A DNA stretch of 64,000 bases from NCBI GenBank assembly GCA_028280065.1, contig JANQMN010000066.1, positions 1-64,000 on the forward strand, written 5' to 3'. Positions 8,044 to 16,978 of this stretch are shown in pieces (position 1 is the first letter of the stretch; each line of letters opens with the position of its first letter). The notes beneath the pieces were generated by a model. It ran no database searches, had not been told where the DNA came from, and was given only the letters and a program-made list of their open reading frames with translations. A program made the translations under genes and the position numbers. Origin of the DNA: Hahella sp. GTDB lineage: Bacteria; Pseudomonadota; Gammaproteobacteria; Pseudomonadales; Oleiphilaceae.

Positions 8044-9918
8044 TTAGATCTCGCCATTGATGACTCTCAGAAACTCTTTCCCGTATCTTTCAAGTTTAGC
8101 CTGCCCTACTCCTGACAGCTCCGAAAATTGGTCCAGGGTTTCCGGGCGCAGAACGGCCATGTTATGCAGGGTACGGTCATGAAAAATTACATAGGGCGGA
8201 ACACTATGTTCCTCGGCAAGCTTTTTACGGTGCTGCCGCAACAGTTCGAATAGCGCTTCCTGTTCGGCATTGAGGGTTGTTGATGCCTGTTGTTTTACTG
8301 GCTTGCTTGGTTTTTCTTCCAGCAAGTCCTGACGGCTTTTCAGAACAATTTCCCCACGTAGCAAGGACCGGCTTTTCGGGAGCAGCTTCAGTGCGTTAAA
8401 AGCATTCCCATCGACCATCACATAGCCCTGCACAAGCAATTGCCGCAGAAGCGTTTGCCAGCGCTGTTGCTGCCAGTCCTTGCCTATGCCGAAAGTCGAC
8501 AGATGCTGGTGGCCATGGGTCAGGGCTTTGTCGGTTTCTTTGCCGAGCAAGACATCCAAAACATGTTTGCTGCCAAACCGCTGACCGGTGCGATAAATAC
8601 AGGAAAGTAGTTTCTGCGCCGCTTCCGTCGCATCCGTGACCGGCGGTGGGCGCAGGCAATTGTCGCAGTTGCCGCAGGGCTCAGGATAGTCCTCGGCAAA
8701 ATAAGCCAGAAGCGCCTGCCGTCTGCAATCCGCCACCTCACACCAGGCTAGCAGACTTTCGAGCTTTTGCCGCTCCAAACGCTTTTGTTCTTCCGCCATT
8801 ACCGAACCCTCAAGCATCTGCCTGAGTCGCACTACATCTTGCATTCCATACAGCAACAGGGCTTCCGATGGTTCGCCGTCCCGACCGGCCCGGCCCGTTT
8901 CCTGATAGTAGGCCTCGATACTTTTGGGCAGATCCAGGTGCACTACAAAGCGCACGTCCGGTTTGTCTATCCCCATGCCGAAAGCAATGGTCGCCACCAT
9001 GATGATGCCATCTTCCCGTAGAAACCGGGACTGATGCCTTGAACGCACATCAGCATCCAATCCAGCGTGATAAGGCAATGCCTGCAGCCCCTTACTCTGC
9101 AACCAGGACGCCGTTTGCTCCACCTTGTTACGTGACATACAGTAAATGATTCCCGAAGCGGCGTTTACCGAGATTCCGCTTTCGGAGGTGCCGCTTTCGG
9201 AGGTGCCACTGGCGGGTCGGTCGTTTTCGGATTGACCGATAAAACGCTGCAGAAATTTTTCCAACTGGTTTCGCGGATTGATCTTCGGCCTGACCTGGTA
9301 GCGAATATTAGGCCGGTCGAAACCACCGATTAGTAGTTCGGGGTCCCGCAATTGCAGCCGCTGTACAATATCCTCACGGGTCCTGGCGTCCGCCGTAGCA
9401 GTCAAGGCTAGAACGGGCAGATCGGGATAACGCTGCCGAAGCTGACCGAGCGCCAGATAGTCCTGTCGAAAATCGTGCCCCCATTGGGACACGCAGTGCG
9501 CCTCGTCAACAGCGAAAAGGCAGACCTCAAGCGCATCGATCAACGCCAGCGTCTGCGGCAGCAACAAGCGCTCAGGGGCAACATAAAGCAAGTCCAGATG
9601 TCCGGCCTCTAATTGGTTGATGACTTGATTTTGTTGAATGGGTGTCAGCGTCGAATTGAGATATGCCGCTCGAAGTCCAAGCTCTCGCAATGCAACGACC
9701 TGATCTTCCATTAAGGCTATCAATGGCGAAACGACGATAGCCACGCCGGGCAGCAGCAAGGCCGGTATCTGGTAACAGAGGGATTTTCCACCACCGGTGG
9801 GCATAATCACCAACGCATCCCGCTGCTTGAGACAACAGTTTATCGCGGCTTGCTGTTGCCCACGGAAGGCGTCGTAGCCATAGGTATTGCGCAGTATTTC
9901 GAGTGCTTGCTCCTGCAT
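8044..9918 (-). CDS. recQ: ATP-dependent DNA helicase RecQ
   Basis: 3'-5' DNA helicase of the RecF recombination and repair pathway, about 624 residues. Motif I is MPTGGGKSLCYQIP, motif II is DEAHCVSQWGHDFR, and motif VI includes QETGRAGRDG. The zinc-binding RecQ-Ct region has CEVADC and CGNCDNC, followed by the winged helix, with an HRDC domain at the C-terminus ending in SGVGQAKLERYG. ATG 9918 is preceded by TGGAG at a 6-nt spacing, so it is preferred over the TTG at 9930. Between helicase lobes 1A and 2A there is an insert with a duplicated Thr-Ser-Glu-Ser-Gly unit, encoded by a 15-bp tandem repeat at 9181–9210. It is a single-gene unit. Confidence 0.97.
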   Translation of the reverse strand: MQEQALEILRNTYGYDAFRGQQQAAINCCLKQRDALVIMPTGGGKSLCYQIPALLLPGVAIVVSPLIALMEDQVVALRELGLRAAYLNSTLTPIQQNQVINQLEAGHLDLLYVAPERLLLPQTLALIDALEVCLFAVDEAHCVSQWGHDFRQDYLALGQLRQRYPDLPVLALTATADARTREDIVQRLQLRDPELLIGGFDRPNIRYQVRPKINPRNQLEKFLQRFIGQSENDRPASGTSESGTSESGISVNAASGIIYCMSRNKVEQTASWLQSKGLQALPYHAGLDADVRSRHQSRFLREDGIIMVATIAFGMGIDKPDVRFVVHLDLPKSIEAYYQETGRAGRDGEPSEALLLYGMQDVVRLRQMLEGSVMAEEQKRLERQKLESLLAWCEVADCRRQALLAYFAEDYPEPCGNCDNCLRPPPVTDATEAAQKLLSCIYRTGQRFGSKHVLDVLLGKETDKALTHGHQHLSTFGIGKDWQQQRWQTLLRQLLVQGYVMVDGNAFNALKLLPKSRSLLRGEIVLKSRQDLLEEKPSKPVKQQASTTLNAEQEALFELLRQHRKKLAEEHSVPPYVIFHDRTLHNMAVLRPETLDQFSELSGVGQAKLERYGKEFLRVINGEI

Positions 9919-10003
9919 CGTTAACTCCAAACGTTCCTTCGTTTTGACAAATTAGTTACCCGAGGAGAACCGGGTAACCGAATGATAAAAGCGCAATAGT
10001 ACT

Positions 10004-10477
10004 TCACATTGCATTGCGAATGTAGGCGAGTTCACGGTTTGCCACCCGCCGAAACTGCTTGTCGGAGGCACTCAATGAAACGGCCTTAAGGCACAATTGT
10101 TCGGCTTGGGTGAGGTTACCGGCCACTTTTTGCACGCGTGCCATTTCCAAATAGACCTCGGCGCTTTTCGGCGCGACTCGCTGGGCGCGGTCAAGCAACA
10201 ACAATGCTCGCTGATAGTTTCCGGCGGCTTTTGCTGCCCGTGCCTGGCTAATGAAATTTTTCGCTGCGGGCGGCAGCGCCGGCCGCTGCCTGACCACGGG
10301 TGGTTTCGGCTGTGCCGGACCCGGTTTCTCTAACTCCACGGGCGTTGGTTGTTCTATCACTGCAGGGGATGACTTAGGAGTAGACGCCTGTTCCGGTTTG
10401 GGGTGCGGTCCGGCACAACCGCCCAGCCAGAAAAACAGTAGTAGAACCGCCGTATATTTCCCTAGAATATTTCTCAT
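10004..10477 (-). CDS. lpoP: TPR outer-membrane lipoprotein, likely PBP1b activator LpoP
   Basis: A 157-residue lipoprotein. The chosen ATG at 10477 has AAGGAGAAGG ahead of it; the longer ORF would begin inside mrcB. The signal peptide ends in the lipobox LGGC. A Pro/Lys-rich linker of about 50 residues follows, as in proteins that reach through the periplasm, then two tetratricopeptide-type helix pairs (AAGNYQRALLLLDRAQRVAP and AGNLTQAEQLCLKAV). The gene lies 46 bp downstream of mrcB in the same direction. In Pseudomonas aeruginosa the PBP1b activator LpoP is a TPR lipoprotein encoded with ponB/mrcB; the same architecture and position here make that the best identification. E. coli LpoB is unrelated in sequence. 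Confidence 0.8.
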   Translation of the reverse strand: MRNILGKYTAVLLLFFWLGGCAGPHPKPEQASTPKSSPAVIEQPTPVELEKPGPAQPKPPVVRQRPALPPAAKNFISQARAAKAAGNYQRALLLLDRAQRVAPKSAEVYLEMARVQKVAGNLTQAEQLCLKAVSLSASDKQFRRVANRELAYIRNAM

Positions 10478-10523
10478 TTGACCTTCTCCTTGCAGAGGGT
10501 TTACTGCGCTGCAAAACTGCACG

Positions 10524-12926
10524 CTATGAACTCCACCAACGCCGCAGCCAACGCTGCAAATAATTTCCACGATCCACACAAGCGCTTCGGCTGGTGGGAA
10601 CACTACCGTCAACAAATGGCAAAGCAATGGCGCCTTCGCAATTCTCTGCCGATAACTCGCCGGTTTTACCGTCTACCCAGGCCCATTCCACAGCTTCCGG
10701 CGTGACCGGCGTGTAGGCGACTTTAGGCAAATGCCGATAGAGGCGTATCCAGGCTTCCAGGGCGCCGCTAGCCCCGGTGAGATTAGTCGGTTGATTGTCA
10801 TCCTTGCCCATCCAAACGGTGGTAAGAATATCGCCGTTAAAGCCGACAAACCAGCTATCCCTGTAGTTGTCCGTGGTCCCTGTCTTGCCGCCGACAAAAT
10901 AGTCCTCGGAAAAACGCTGATAGAAACGCTTTCCCGTACCGTTACGCATCACATCGTACAGCGCGTACTGGCTGATAAAAGCCACCTCCTGCGACATTAC
11001 CTGGGCGGTTTCAAATCCATAGCGGGTTAACAGTTCGCCGTCGGAGCGGGTAACCGCGCGTATAGCCCGGACAGGTACTTGAAAACCGCCGGATATCAAG
11101 TTTTGATAGAGTGCTGTTACCTCCAGCGGCGTGTAGCTGATCGCTCCCAGCAAGACCGACGGGTATGGCGGCACATCAACAGTTGCGCCGAACCTACGCA
11201 GGGTTTTGAAAACGTTCGCAACTTCCAGTTCCAAACCGAGTCTTGCCGTCGCCAGATTGAGTGAATCCGAGAGCGCCCTTTGTAAAATCACTTCGCCGAC
11301 CGTCTCGCCACTGTAATTCTGCGGCTCCCAATGATCGCCGTTTTCGAATTGGAGGCGAAATGGCTCATCCTGCAAGCTGGTCGCCAGGGTATATTTTTTT
11401 GGATCGTTCAACGCTGTCAGATAGACAAAGGGTTTGATCAGCGAGCCTATCTGCCGGTCCGCCTCCAAGGCCCGGTTAAAGCCGGCATAACGCGGATCGT
11501 TGCCGCCTACTACCGCCAATACTTCGCCGCTATCCACCGAAGTGCTGATCAAAGCGCCCTGCAGCCCTTTATTGGCTTTTGACTGGGTACGGTCGTTGAT
11601 CGTGGAAAGCAATGCGGCTTCGGCGGCATTCTGAATACCGGGATCCAAGGTGGTGAAAATCCGCAAGCCCTCGGTCTGTAAATCCGCTTGCCGGTAATCC
11701 TGGGCCAGCTGGCGCTTCACCAAATCCAAAAATGCGGGATACCGGCTATCCGAAAAAGTCGGTTTCGGGATTAATCCCAAGGCGCGTGACTGTACCCGAT
11801 CCGCCTCCGCTGGGGAAATAATGTTGGATTTCGCCAGTTCGGAAATCACCAGATCGCGACGTTGCTTGGCACGAGCGGGATGACGTCTGGGATTGTAATA
11901 GGAAGCGCCTTTGACCAGAGCCACCAGCAAGGCGGACTCTTCGGCCTCCAGACTTTCAACGTCTTTACCGAAATAAAACTGGCTGGCCATCCCGATCCCA
12001 TGAATCGCCCGTTCACCGGCCTGCCCGAGAAAGATCTCATTCAGATAGGTTTCAAGAACTTCCTCTTTGGAATAGTGCCACTCCAGTAGCATTGCCATAA
12101 TAGCTTCGTTGGCTTTGCGCCAGAGGGTTTGGCGCTGGTCGAGATAGAAATTCTTCACCAATTGCTGGGTGAGAGTGCTGCCGCCTTGCACTACTCTACC
12201 GGCTTTCATATTTACCACAAAGGCGCGGGCAATGGCTTTGAGGGAAATGCCGAAATGGGAGTAGAAGTCTTTATCTTCTATGGCGATCAATGCCTCAATC
12301 AGCGTTGCCGGCACCTGCTGTAAGTTCACCAGAATCCGGTCTTCCTTGATCGCCGGGTAAATGCCGCCAATTCTAAGCGGCTCCATTCGAACCCAGCTAA
12401 GCTCCCCACCGGCAGCGTCGATAATGCGGGTAATCCGGTCAGCGGCAAATTCAATCCGAAACATCTGGCCTTGCTGCAATCCGTCGGCAAAGCGAAATGC
12501 CTTGCTATGGATTGCGACCCAATTGCTGCTCTCCTGATAGGTGGCGGCTTTTACCGGACGGCTACTGACCTTGCGGTAGCCCAACTGACGCAACTCCGCG
12601 ATCAGATCCGTCCGGGATAGCCGCGCCTCGGGAAACATCTCCAGGGTTCTGGCGTAAACCTGGGCAGGCAGCTGCCAGCGTTTGCCCTCAAACTTCGCTC
12701 TTACCGTGGCATCCAAATGGATGGTCCAAAGTCCGAGCACAATCGCGCATACGATACTCAGCTTCAGGGTAAATCCCAGCAAGCGCCGGAGTAAACTCGG
12801 TTTGCTCTTGGCCGGTTTACGCTTCTTCGGTTTACTCTTCGCAGATTTTTTGGCGGAACTGTCCGACTTGGATGATGCCGTCTTTCCTGCTGATGATGAA
12901 CGGGGCTTCCCGGTTGGTTTCGACAT
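10524..12926 (-). CDS. mrcB: Bifunctional penicillin-binding protein 1B
   Basis: Class A PBP of the inner membrane that polymerises glycan strands and cross-links peptides. The 800 residues begin with a very basic Lys/Ser/Pro-rich cytoplasmic tail (about 45 residues), then one transmembrane helix and a UB2H-like region. The glycosyltransferase domain has catalytic EDKDFYSHFGIS and GGSTLTQQLVKN. The transpeptidase domain has the serine motif SLIK, the SDSLN motif (SxN) and GGKTGTT. All catalytic motifs are intact. It is followed 46 bp downstream by the likely activator lipoprotein gene, so synthase and activator are co-expressed. The divergent gene on the other side is a phosphotransferase/kinase. 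Confidence 0.97.
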   Translation of the reverse strand: MSKPTGKPRSSSAGKTASSKSDSSAKKSAKSKPKKRKPAKSKPSLLRRLLGFTLKLSIVCAIVLGLWTIHLDATVRAKFEGKRWQLPAQVYARTLEMFPEARLSRTDLIAELRQLGYRKVSSRPVKAATYQESSNWVAIHSKAFRFADGLQQGQMFRIEFAADRITRIIDAAGGELSWVRMEPLRIGGIYPAIKEDRILVNLQQVPATLIEALIAIEDKDFYSHFGISLKAIARAFVVNMKAGRVVQGGSTLTQQLVKNFYLDQRQTLWRKANEAIMAMLLEWHYSKEEVLETYLNEIFLGQAGERAIHGIGMASQFYFGKDVESLEAEESALLVALVKGASYYNPRRHPARAKQRRDLVISELAKSNIISPAEADRVQSRALGLIPKPTFSDSRYPAFLDLVKRQLAQDYRQADLQTEGLRIFTTLDPGIQNAAEAALLSTINDRTQSKANKGLQGALISTSVDSGEVLAVVGGNDPRYAGFNRALEADRQIGSLIKPFVYLTALNDPKKYTLATSLQDEPFRLQFENGDHWEPQNYSGETVGEVILQRALSDSLNLATARLGLELEVANVFKTLRRFGATVDVPPYPSVLLGAISYTPLEVTALYQNLISGGFQVPVRAIRAVTRSDGELLTRYGFETAQVMSQEVAFISQYALYDVMRNGTGKRFYQRFSEDYFVGGKTGTTDNYRDSWFVGFNGDILTTVWMGKDDNQPTNLTGASGALEAWIRLYRHLPKVAYTPVTPEAVEWAWVDGKTGELSAENCEGAIALPFVDGSVPTSRSACVDRGNYLQRWLRRWWSS

Positions 12927-13048
12927 GTTCGGATCGATGGTTTAAGCTCTTGACCTATTGACGCTGCGTATAATACTCAAAATCGCGTGGCGAAAGGCAT
13001 AAATTCGACGTAATCCACCCTTAATTGATTCCGCTTCAGGAGTTATCT

Positions 13049-14623
13049 GTGAGTCAAAACCTCATCCAGGCTTTACAAAATCCGGCTGTTTTCGATCATC
13101 CCGTCACGGAGTTCAGGTTGATACAAACCCATATATCTTGGGTGCTGTTAACCGGTGAGTTTGCCTACAAAATCAAAAAGCCCATGAATTTCGGGTTTCT
13201 CGATTTTTCGACGCTGGATAAGCGCAAGTTCTATTGCGGGGAGGAATTGCGCCTGAATAGCCGCACGGCACCGGAGCTATATCTTGATGTGGTGGCAATT
13301 ACCGGAACGGAAACGGCACCGCAGGTAAACGGCGCCGGCGAGGTGTTCGAATACGCCGTGAAGATGCGCCAGTTTGATCCGGAAAACAACTTGGAAAAGC
13401 TACTTGGCATTCCGGCTCAACTCGCTTCCCATCTGGACCGGCTGGCGGACCAAATCGCTGAATTTCACCTGCACAAGGCAACCCCGCTCGATCCCGAAGG
13501 CGAGCTGGGTTCCGCCGCTGCGGTTATGGCCCCGGTACAACAGAACTTCGAGCAGATCCGTCCGCTTTTGCATGACCGGGATGAACTGGCGCAACTGGAT
13601 CAACTGGAAGGCTGGGCCAACTGCCATTACAAACGCTTGAACGCCATCCTGACGGCACGGCAGCAGCAGGGCTTTGTTCGGGAATGCCATGGTGACATGC
13701 ATTTGGGCAATGTGACACTGATCGACAATCAGGTCACTTTATTCGATTGCATCGAGTTTAATGACAGTTTTCGTTGCATCGATACCATCAACGACCTGGC
13801 ATTCTTACTGATGGACCTGGATGACCGCAATCTTAAGGGGCTGGCGATCCGAGTGCTAAATCGCTATTTGGAACAGTCCGGAGATTACGCCGGACTGGCA
13901 TTGCTCAATTTCTATAAATCCTACCGCGCCATGGTGCGCTGCAAGATTGCCCTGCTGACGTTAAACTCGCCGGATATCTCGGATGAAATGCGCTCCCAGG
14001 AAACCCGCAAATATAAGCGTTATCTGCGGTTAGCCGAGCGCTATACCGAAGTACCAGGACGCTTTCTCATGCTCATGCACGGCGTTTCCGGTACCGGCAA
14101 ATCCACCATCAGCGGCCATCTATTGGAACACCTCGGCGCCATCCGAGTGCGTTCGGATGTCGAACGCAAACGCCTGTTCGGACTTCGTCCCCTGGACAAT
14201 AGCCGCTCGGAACTCGCCGGCGGCATCTACTCGGCGGATGCCAGCGAACGTACCTATCAACATTTGGCAACTACCGCAAACCATATATTGGATGCAGGAT
14301 TGCCGGTTATTCTGGACGCCACTTTTCTAAAACAATCCCAGCGCACCATGATGGAAGACCTTGCCGAAACCCTCGGCGTGCCGTTTATCGTGGTGGATTG
14401 CCAGGCGGATCGGGACACGCTCAAACAGCGGATCGAGCAGCGGATGGCGCACGGACAGGATGCCGCGGAGGCAAATCTCAAGGTTCTGGACAAGCAACTG
14501 GCAACCCAAGAACCGCTAACCACAGACGAATGCCTGCATGTGGTGGGAATTACCGGACAAAATTTACAGGCGTTGGACAATCTGGCGGACCATCTCGCGG
14601 AACGCTTGGGAACAAGCCACTGA
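13049..14623 (+). CDS. Aminoglycoside-phosphotransferase-like / P-loop kinase fusion protein
   Basis: About 524 residues in two domains. The N-terminal 330 residues resemble the APH/choline-kinase fold: ECHGDMHLGNV is the catalytic HGDxHxxN loop, and FDCIEFND is the following metal-binding segment. The C-terminal 180 residues form a P-loop kinase with Walker A GVSGTGKST and a later R-rich lid region, similar to gluconate or zeta-type kinases. This fusion is widespread in proteobacteria, annotated as bifunctional aminoglycoside phosphotransferase/ATP-binding protein, and its substrate is not established; antibiotic resistance should not be inferred. The start is the GTG at 13049, six bases after AGGAG; a TTG at 13025 would place that site inside the coding region. 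Confidence 0.85.
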   Translation: MSQNLIQALQNPAVFDHPVTEFRLIQTHISWVLLTGEFAYKIKKPMNFGFLDFSTLDKRKFYCGEELRLNSRTAPELYLDVVAITGTETAPQVNGAGEVFEYAVKMRQFDPENNLEKLLGIPAQLASHLDRLADQIAEFHLHKATPLDPEGELGSAAAVMAPVQQNFEQIRPLLHDRDELAQLDQLEGWANCHYKRLNAILTARQQQGFVRECHGDMHLGNVTLIDNQVTLFDCIEFNDSFRCIDTINDLAFLLMDLDDRNLKGLAIRVLNRYLEQSGDYAGLALLNFYKSYRAMVRCKIALLTLNSPDISDEMRSQETRKYKRYLRLAERYTEVPGRFLMLMHGVSGTGKSTISGHLLEHLGAIRVRSDVERKRLFGLRPLDNSRSELAGGIYSADASERTYQHLATTANHILDAGLPVILDATFLKQSQRTMMEDLAETLGVPFIVVDCQADRDTLKQRIEQRMAHGQDAAEANLKVLDKQLATQEPLTTDECLHVVGITGQNLQALDNLADHLAERLGTSH

Positions 14624-14698
14624 TTTTCCCTGCGGCCTGCGCTTAAATGTCTATACTTCTCAATAAGTCCGACCACAATTACAGGCAGATGTCAGGTA

Positions 14699-15064
14699 AT
14701 GGACAAAGTGAGAATTATTGACGAACCGCTGTATCAGTTGTTGCGAAGCGAGAAGGTCGCCGAATTCAATGCCGAACGCGAAAAAGTGGCCTCGATCCCC
14801 AGTTTCAAACTTTGTGATTTTCGCGGTTTGGACCTGCGCGGCTTAAATGCGGCAGGGTTGGATTTTCGCGGTGCATACTTTCGCGGCGCGGACCTGCGCG
14901 GCCTGGATTTGCGGAAAGCCCACATGGAAGGCGCCAGCATCGCTTCGACAAAGATTTCAGGCTGCTACTTTCCGGATGCCTTGGAGCCGGATGAAATCGT
15001 CATGTCGCTGACCCACGGCACCCGGCTCCGCTACCGGCGTAAACCGCAGGCCGAACCCTCCTAA
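14699..15064 (+). CDS. Pentapeptide-repeat protein
   Basis: A 121-residue protein whose middle (about residues 39–82) is a run of pentapeptide repeats of the A(D/N)LXX type: DFRGLDLRGL, LDFRGAYFRG, ADLRGLDLRK. These form a short right-handed quadrilateral beta-helix of about two coils. Flanks are non-repetitive; there is no signal peptide or membrane segment. The repeat array is much shorter than in the topoisomerase-protecting Qnr and MfpA proteins, so a DNA-gyrase role cannot be assumed. It lies between the kinase fusion and a Rieske gene, 20 bp before the latter, so the two may be co-transcribed. Function unknown. Confidence 0.85.
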   Translation: MDKVRIIDEPLYQLLRSEKVAEFNAEREKVASIPSFKLCDFRGLDLRGLNAAGLDFRGAYFRGADLRGLDLRKAHMEGASIASTKISGCYFPDALEPDEIVMSLTHGTRLRYRRKPQAEPS

Positions 15065-15084
15065 ACTGGCGCTAAAAACCACCC

Positions 15085-15456
15085 ATGTCTCCTCCGCCAT
15101 CAGCCGCCCCCCTTGGATCCATCGCCCGGGAAAATCTCGACAAACTCAATGAAGGTGAGTGTTTCGGCGTCGCCTTCGATCAGATCGAAGTCTTTGTCGT
15201 GCGCCACCGGCAACAGTTATTCGGCTATCTTAACCGTTGTCCTCATCTCAGCATTCCATTGGAGTGGATGCCGCACCAGTTTTTGGACGAAGCCAAACAA
15301 TATATTCAGTGCACTACCCATCACGCCTTATTTAAAATTGCCACCGGGAAATGCATCGTCGGTCCTTGTGAAGGGCAATCCCTTACCCCGGTAAATCTGC
15401 AACAACAGGCTGATCAGTATTTGGTTTTTCCGGCTGCGGCCGGCGAGTCCGCTTGA
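15085..15456 (+). CDS. Rieske [2Fe-2S] protein
   Basis: A soluble 123-residue Rieske-type protein. The cluster ligands are visible as CPHLS near residue 50 and CTTHHALF about 28 residues later (C-x-H ... C-x2-H). The spacing between the two ligand pairs is longer than in dioxygenase ferredoxins, where about 17 residues is usual. The following GKCIVGPCEGQSL is the typical post-cluster segment. It is single-domain with no membrane anchor, so it may be an electron-transfer ferredoxin or a nitrite-reductase-small-subunit-like protein; the partner is not evident. Its 3' end overlaps the convergent sfsA gene by 43 bp. It follows the pentapeptide-repeat gene closely and is probably in one transcript with it. 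Confidence 0.85.
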   Translation: MSPPPSAAPLGSIARENLDKLNEGECFGVAFDQIEVFVVRHRQQLFGYLNRCPHLSIPLEWMPHQFLDEAKQYIQCTTHHALFKIATGKCIVGPCEGQSLTPVNLQQQADQYLVFPAAAGESA

Positions 15457-16163
15457 TCGGCTGCCGAATGTACCGGTAGTTTATGGCTTAAATGGATTGC
15501 ATCACCTGCAAACTCTACCGCATACGCCAACACTTCCACGCCGCCGGCGACGGCTTTGCCGAGCATGGCTGCATAAGCTGGATCGATATGCGCCGCCGCA
15601 GCCACGGAATCGATCCCACTGTGACTGACGACAAATAGCAACACCGCCCGGCAGCCCTGCTCACGGAGATGGAGTAATTCCTGTAAGTGCTTAGTGGCAC
15701 GAGCGCTCACGGCATCCGGGAAATAGCCTTGGCCGGCCTGTAGCAAAGTGACGTTTTTTACTTCGATATAGCAGTCGGCCTTGCCAGACCCGGTTAAAAA
15801 CCAGTCAATGCGGCTTTTATGGCCAACATTGACCTCCGGTTGATGGGTCGAATATCCCGCAAGCTCTGAAATTGTATTCCGCTTGAGGGCTTCGCCGACC
15901 AGCTTGTTCGGAAGCCCGGTATTGATACAAATCCAGTGCTCTTCCACGGTTTTTGCCAGTTCCCAGGTGTGTGGATACTTACGTTTAGGATTCGGCGACT
16001 GGCTGTAGTAGACCCAGGTTCCCGGCTCGGCACAGCCGAGCATCGACCCTGTGTTGGGACAATGGATGGTTAAACCATCACCATTCGGCAGTTCGATATC
16101 GGCCAAAAAACGTTTGTAGCGTCGGATTAATCGCCCAGGGCGAGAGACTAATGAAAGGCGCAT
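15414..16163 (-). CDS. sfsA: SfsA family protein (sugar fermentation stimulation A)
   Basis: A 249-residue SfsA protein. It has the N-terminal OB-like part (RFLADIELPNG, then HCPNTGSMLG), the conserved RIDWFL segment, and the nuclease-like IEVKNVTL. A conserved FPDAVSARATKHL motif follows; the D...EVK arrangement suggests the restriction-endonuclease-like fold known for this family. SfsA was described in E. coli as influencing maltose metabolism and binding DNA; its biochemical role is not settled. The C-terminal 15 residues are encoded in the overlap with the convergent Rieske gene. sfsA close to dksA is a common arrangement in gammaproteobacteria. Confidence 0.95.
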   Translation of the reverse strand: MRLSLVSRPGRLIRRYKRFLADIELPNGDGLTIHCPNTGSMLGCAEPGTWVYYSQSPNPKRKYPHTWELAKTVEEHWICINTGLPNKLVGEALKRNTISELAGYSTHQPEVNVGHKSRIDWFLTGSGKADCYIEVKNVTLLQAGQGYFPDAVSARATKHLQELLHLREQGCRAVLLFVVSHSGIDSVAAAAHIDPAYAAMLGKAVAGGVEVLAYAVEFAGDAIHLSHKLPVHSAADQADSPAAAGKTKY

Positions 16164-16525
16164 GCTTTACTCTATTCCAGGTTTTTGGTTTATTGACAGG
16201 TTGAAGGTTCTATTGAAAAGAGTTGGCGTCCAGGGCGCAATTCTGCTATTTTTCGCACCCTTGACGCAGAGATGGCGATTTAATCACCGATAAATAGAGC
16301 TGTCCAGCAGTGTTAGCAACTGCCTTGGATATGGCGCAGCAGAGGAATGCAGAGCCAGACTTCGTGACCTAAGTCATTGTTTGTTAGCCGCCAAAGATCA
16401 CCATCTATGGAATAACAGCACTGAGTTTTTTGGGGAATATCGCTCGGTGTTAACAAAAGACAGTCAATAGTCAGAGATCGCTTCGGCGACCCTTTACTGA
16501 TGTTGTTTGAACAGGGGCAGAGGCT
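16164..16525. other. 362-bp divergent intergenic region between sfsA and dksA
   Basis: Carries the promoters of sfsA (leftward) and dksA (rightward). A small hairpin with a stable TTCG tetraloop (TCGCTTCGGCGA, 16478–16489) lies in the likely dksA 5' UTR about 40 nt before the start. I see no ORF or RNA gene that I can support. Confidence 0.5.
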
Positions 16526-16966
16526 ATGCCAGAAACCAAAACCAAAAGCGTTGACAGCTTCACCGACTTTTCTCCCTACCAGCCGGCTGCTGGCGAAGAA
16601 TATATGAGTGCGGAGCAGTTGCAGCACTTCAAAGAAATCCTGCTGGCCTGGAAACAGGAGTTGATGGAAGAGGTTGATCGCACCATGCATCACATGCAGG
16701 AAGATGCCGCCAACTATGCCGATCCGAGTGATCGGGCCACCCAGGAGGAAGAGTTCAGCCTCGAGTTGCGAACGCGGGACCGCGAACGCAAACTCATCAA
16801 GAAAATCGACAAAACCATAGAGCTGATCGAGAATGAAGACTATGGTTTTTGTGATTCCTGCGGCGTCGAAATTGGTATCCGGCGCTTGGAAGCCCGGCCC
16901 ACGGCAACCCTTTGCATAGATTGCAAAACCCTGGCTGAAATCAAGGAAAAACAAACCGGCATATAA
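16526..16966 (+). CDS. dksA: RNA polymerase-binding transcription factor DksA
   Basis: A 146-residue DksA that enters the RNA polymerase secondary channel and, with ppGpp, represses rRNA promoters and activates amino-acid promoters. The coiled-coil tip carries the DPSDRA motif (DxxDxA) needed for activity. The zinc finger CDSC ... CIDC is complete with four cysteines, so this is the zinc-containing paralogue type rather than the C-minus form. Start: ATG 16526, with GGGG about eight bases upstream. It is followed 12 bp later by gluQ, as in many gammaproteobacteria, so the two are likely co-transcribed. Confidence 0.98.
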   Translation: MPETKTKSVDSFTDFSPYQPAAGEEYMSAEQLQHFKEILLAWKQELMEEVDRTMHHMQEDAANYADPSDRATQEEEFSLELRTRDRERKLIKKIDKTIELIENEDYGFCDSCGVEIGIRRLEARPTATLCIDCKTLAEIKEKQTGI

Positions 16967-16978
16967 TCCAGCGTCCGC

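Noticed and set aside
13049-14623. Aminoglycoside resistance gene
   Set aside because: Only the APH fold is shared; the fusion to a P-loop kinase marks a widespread family of unknown substrate.
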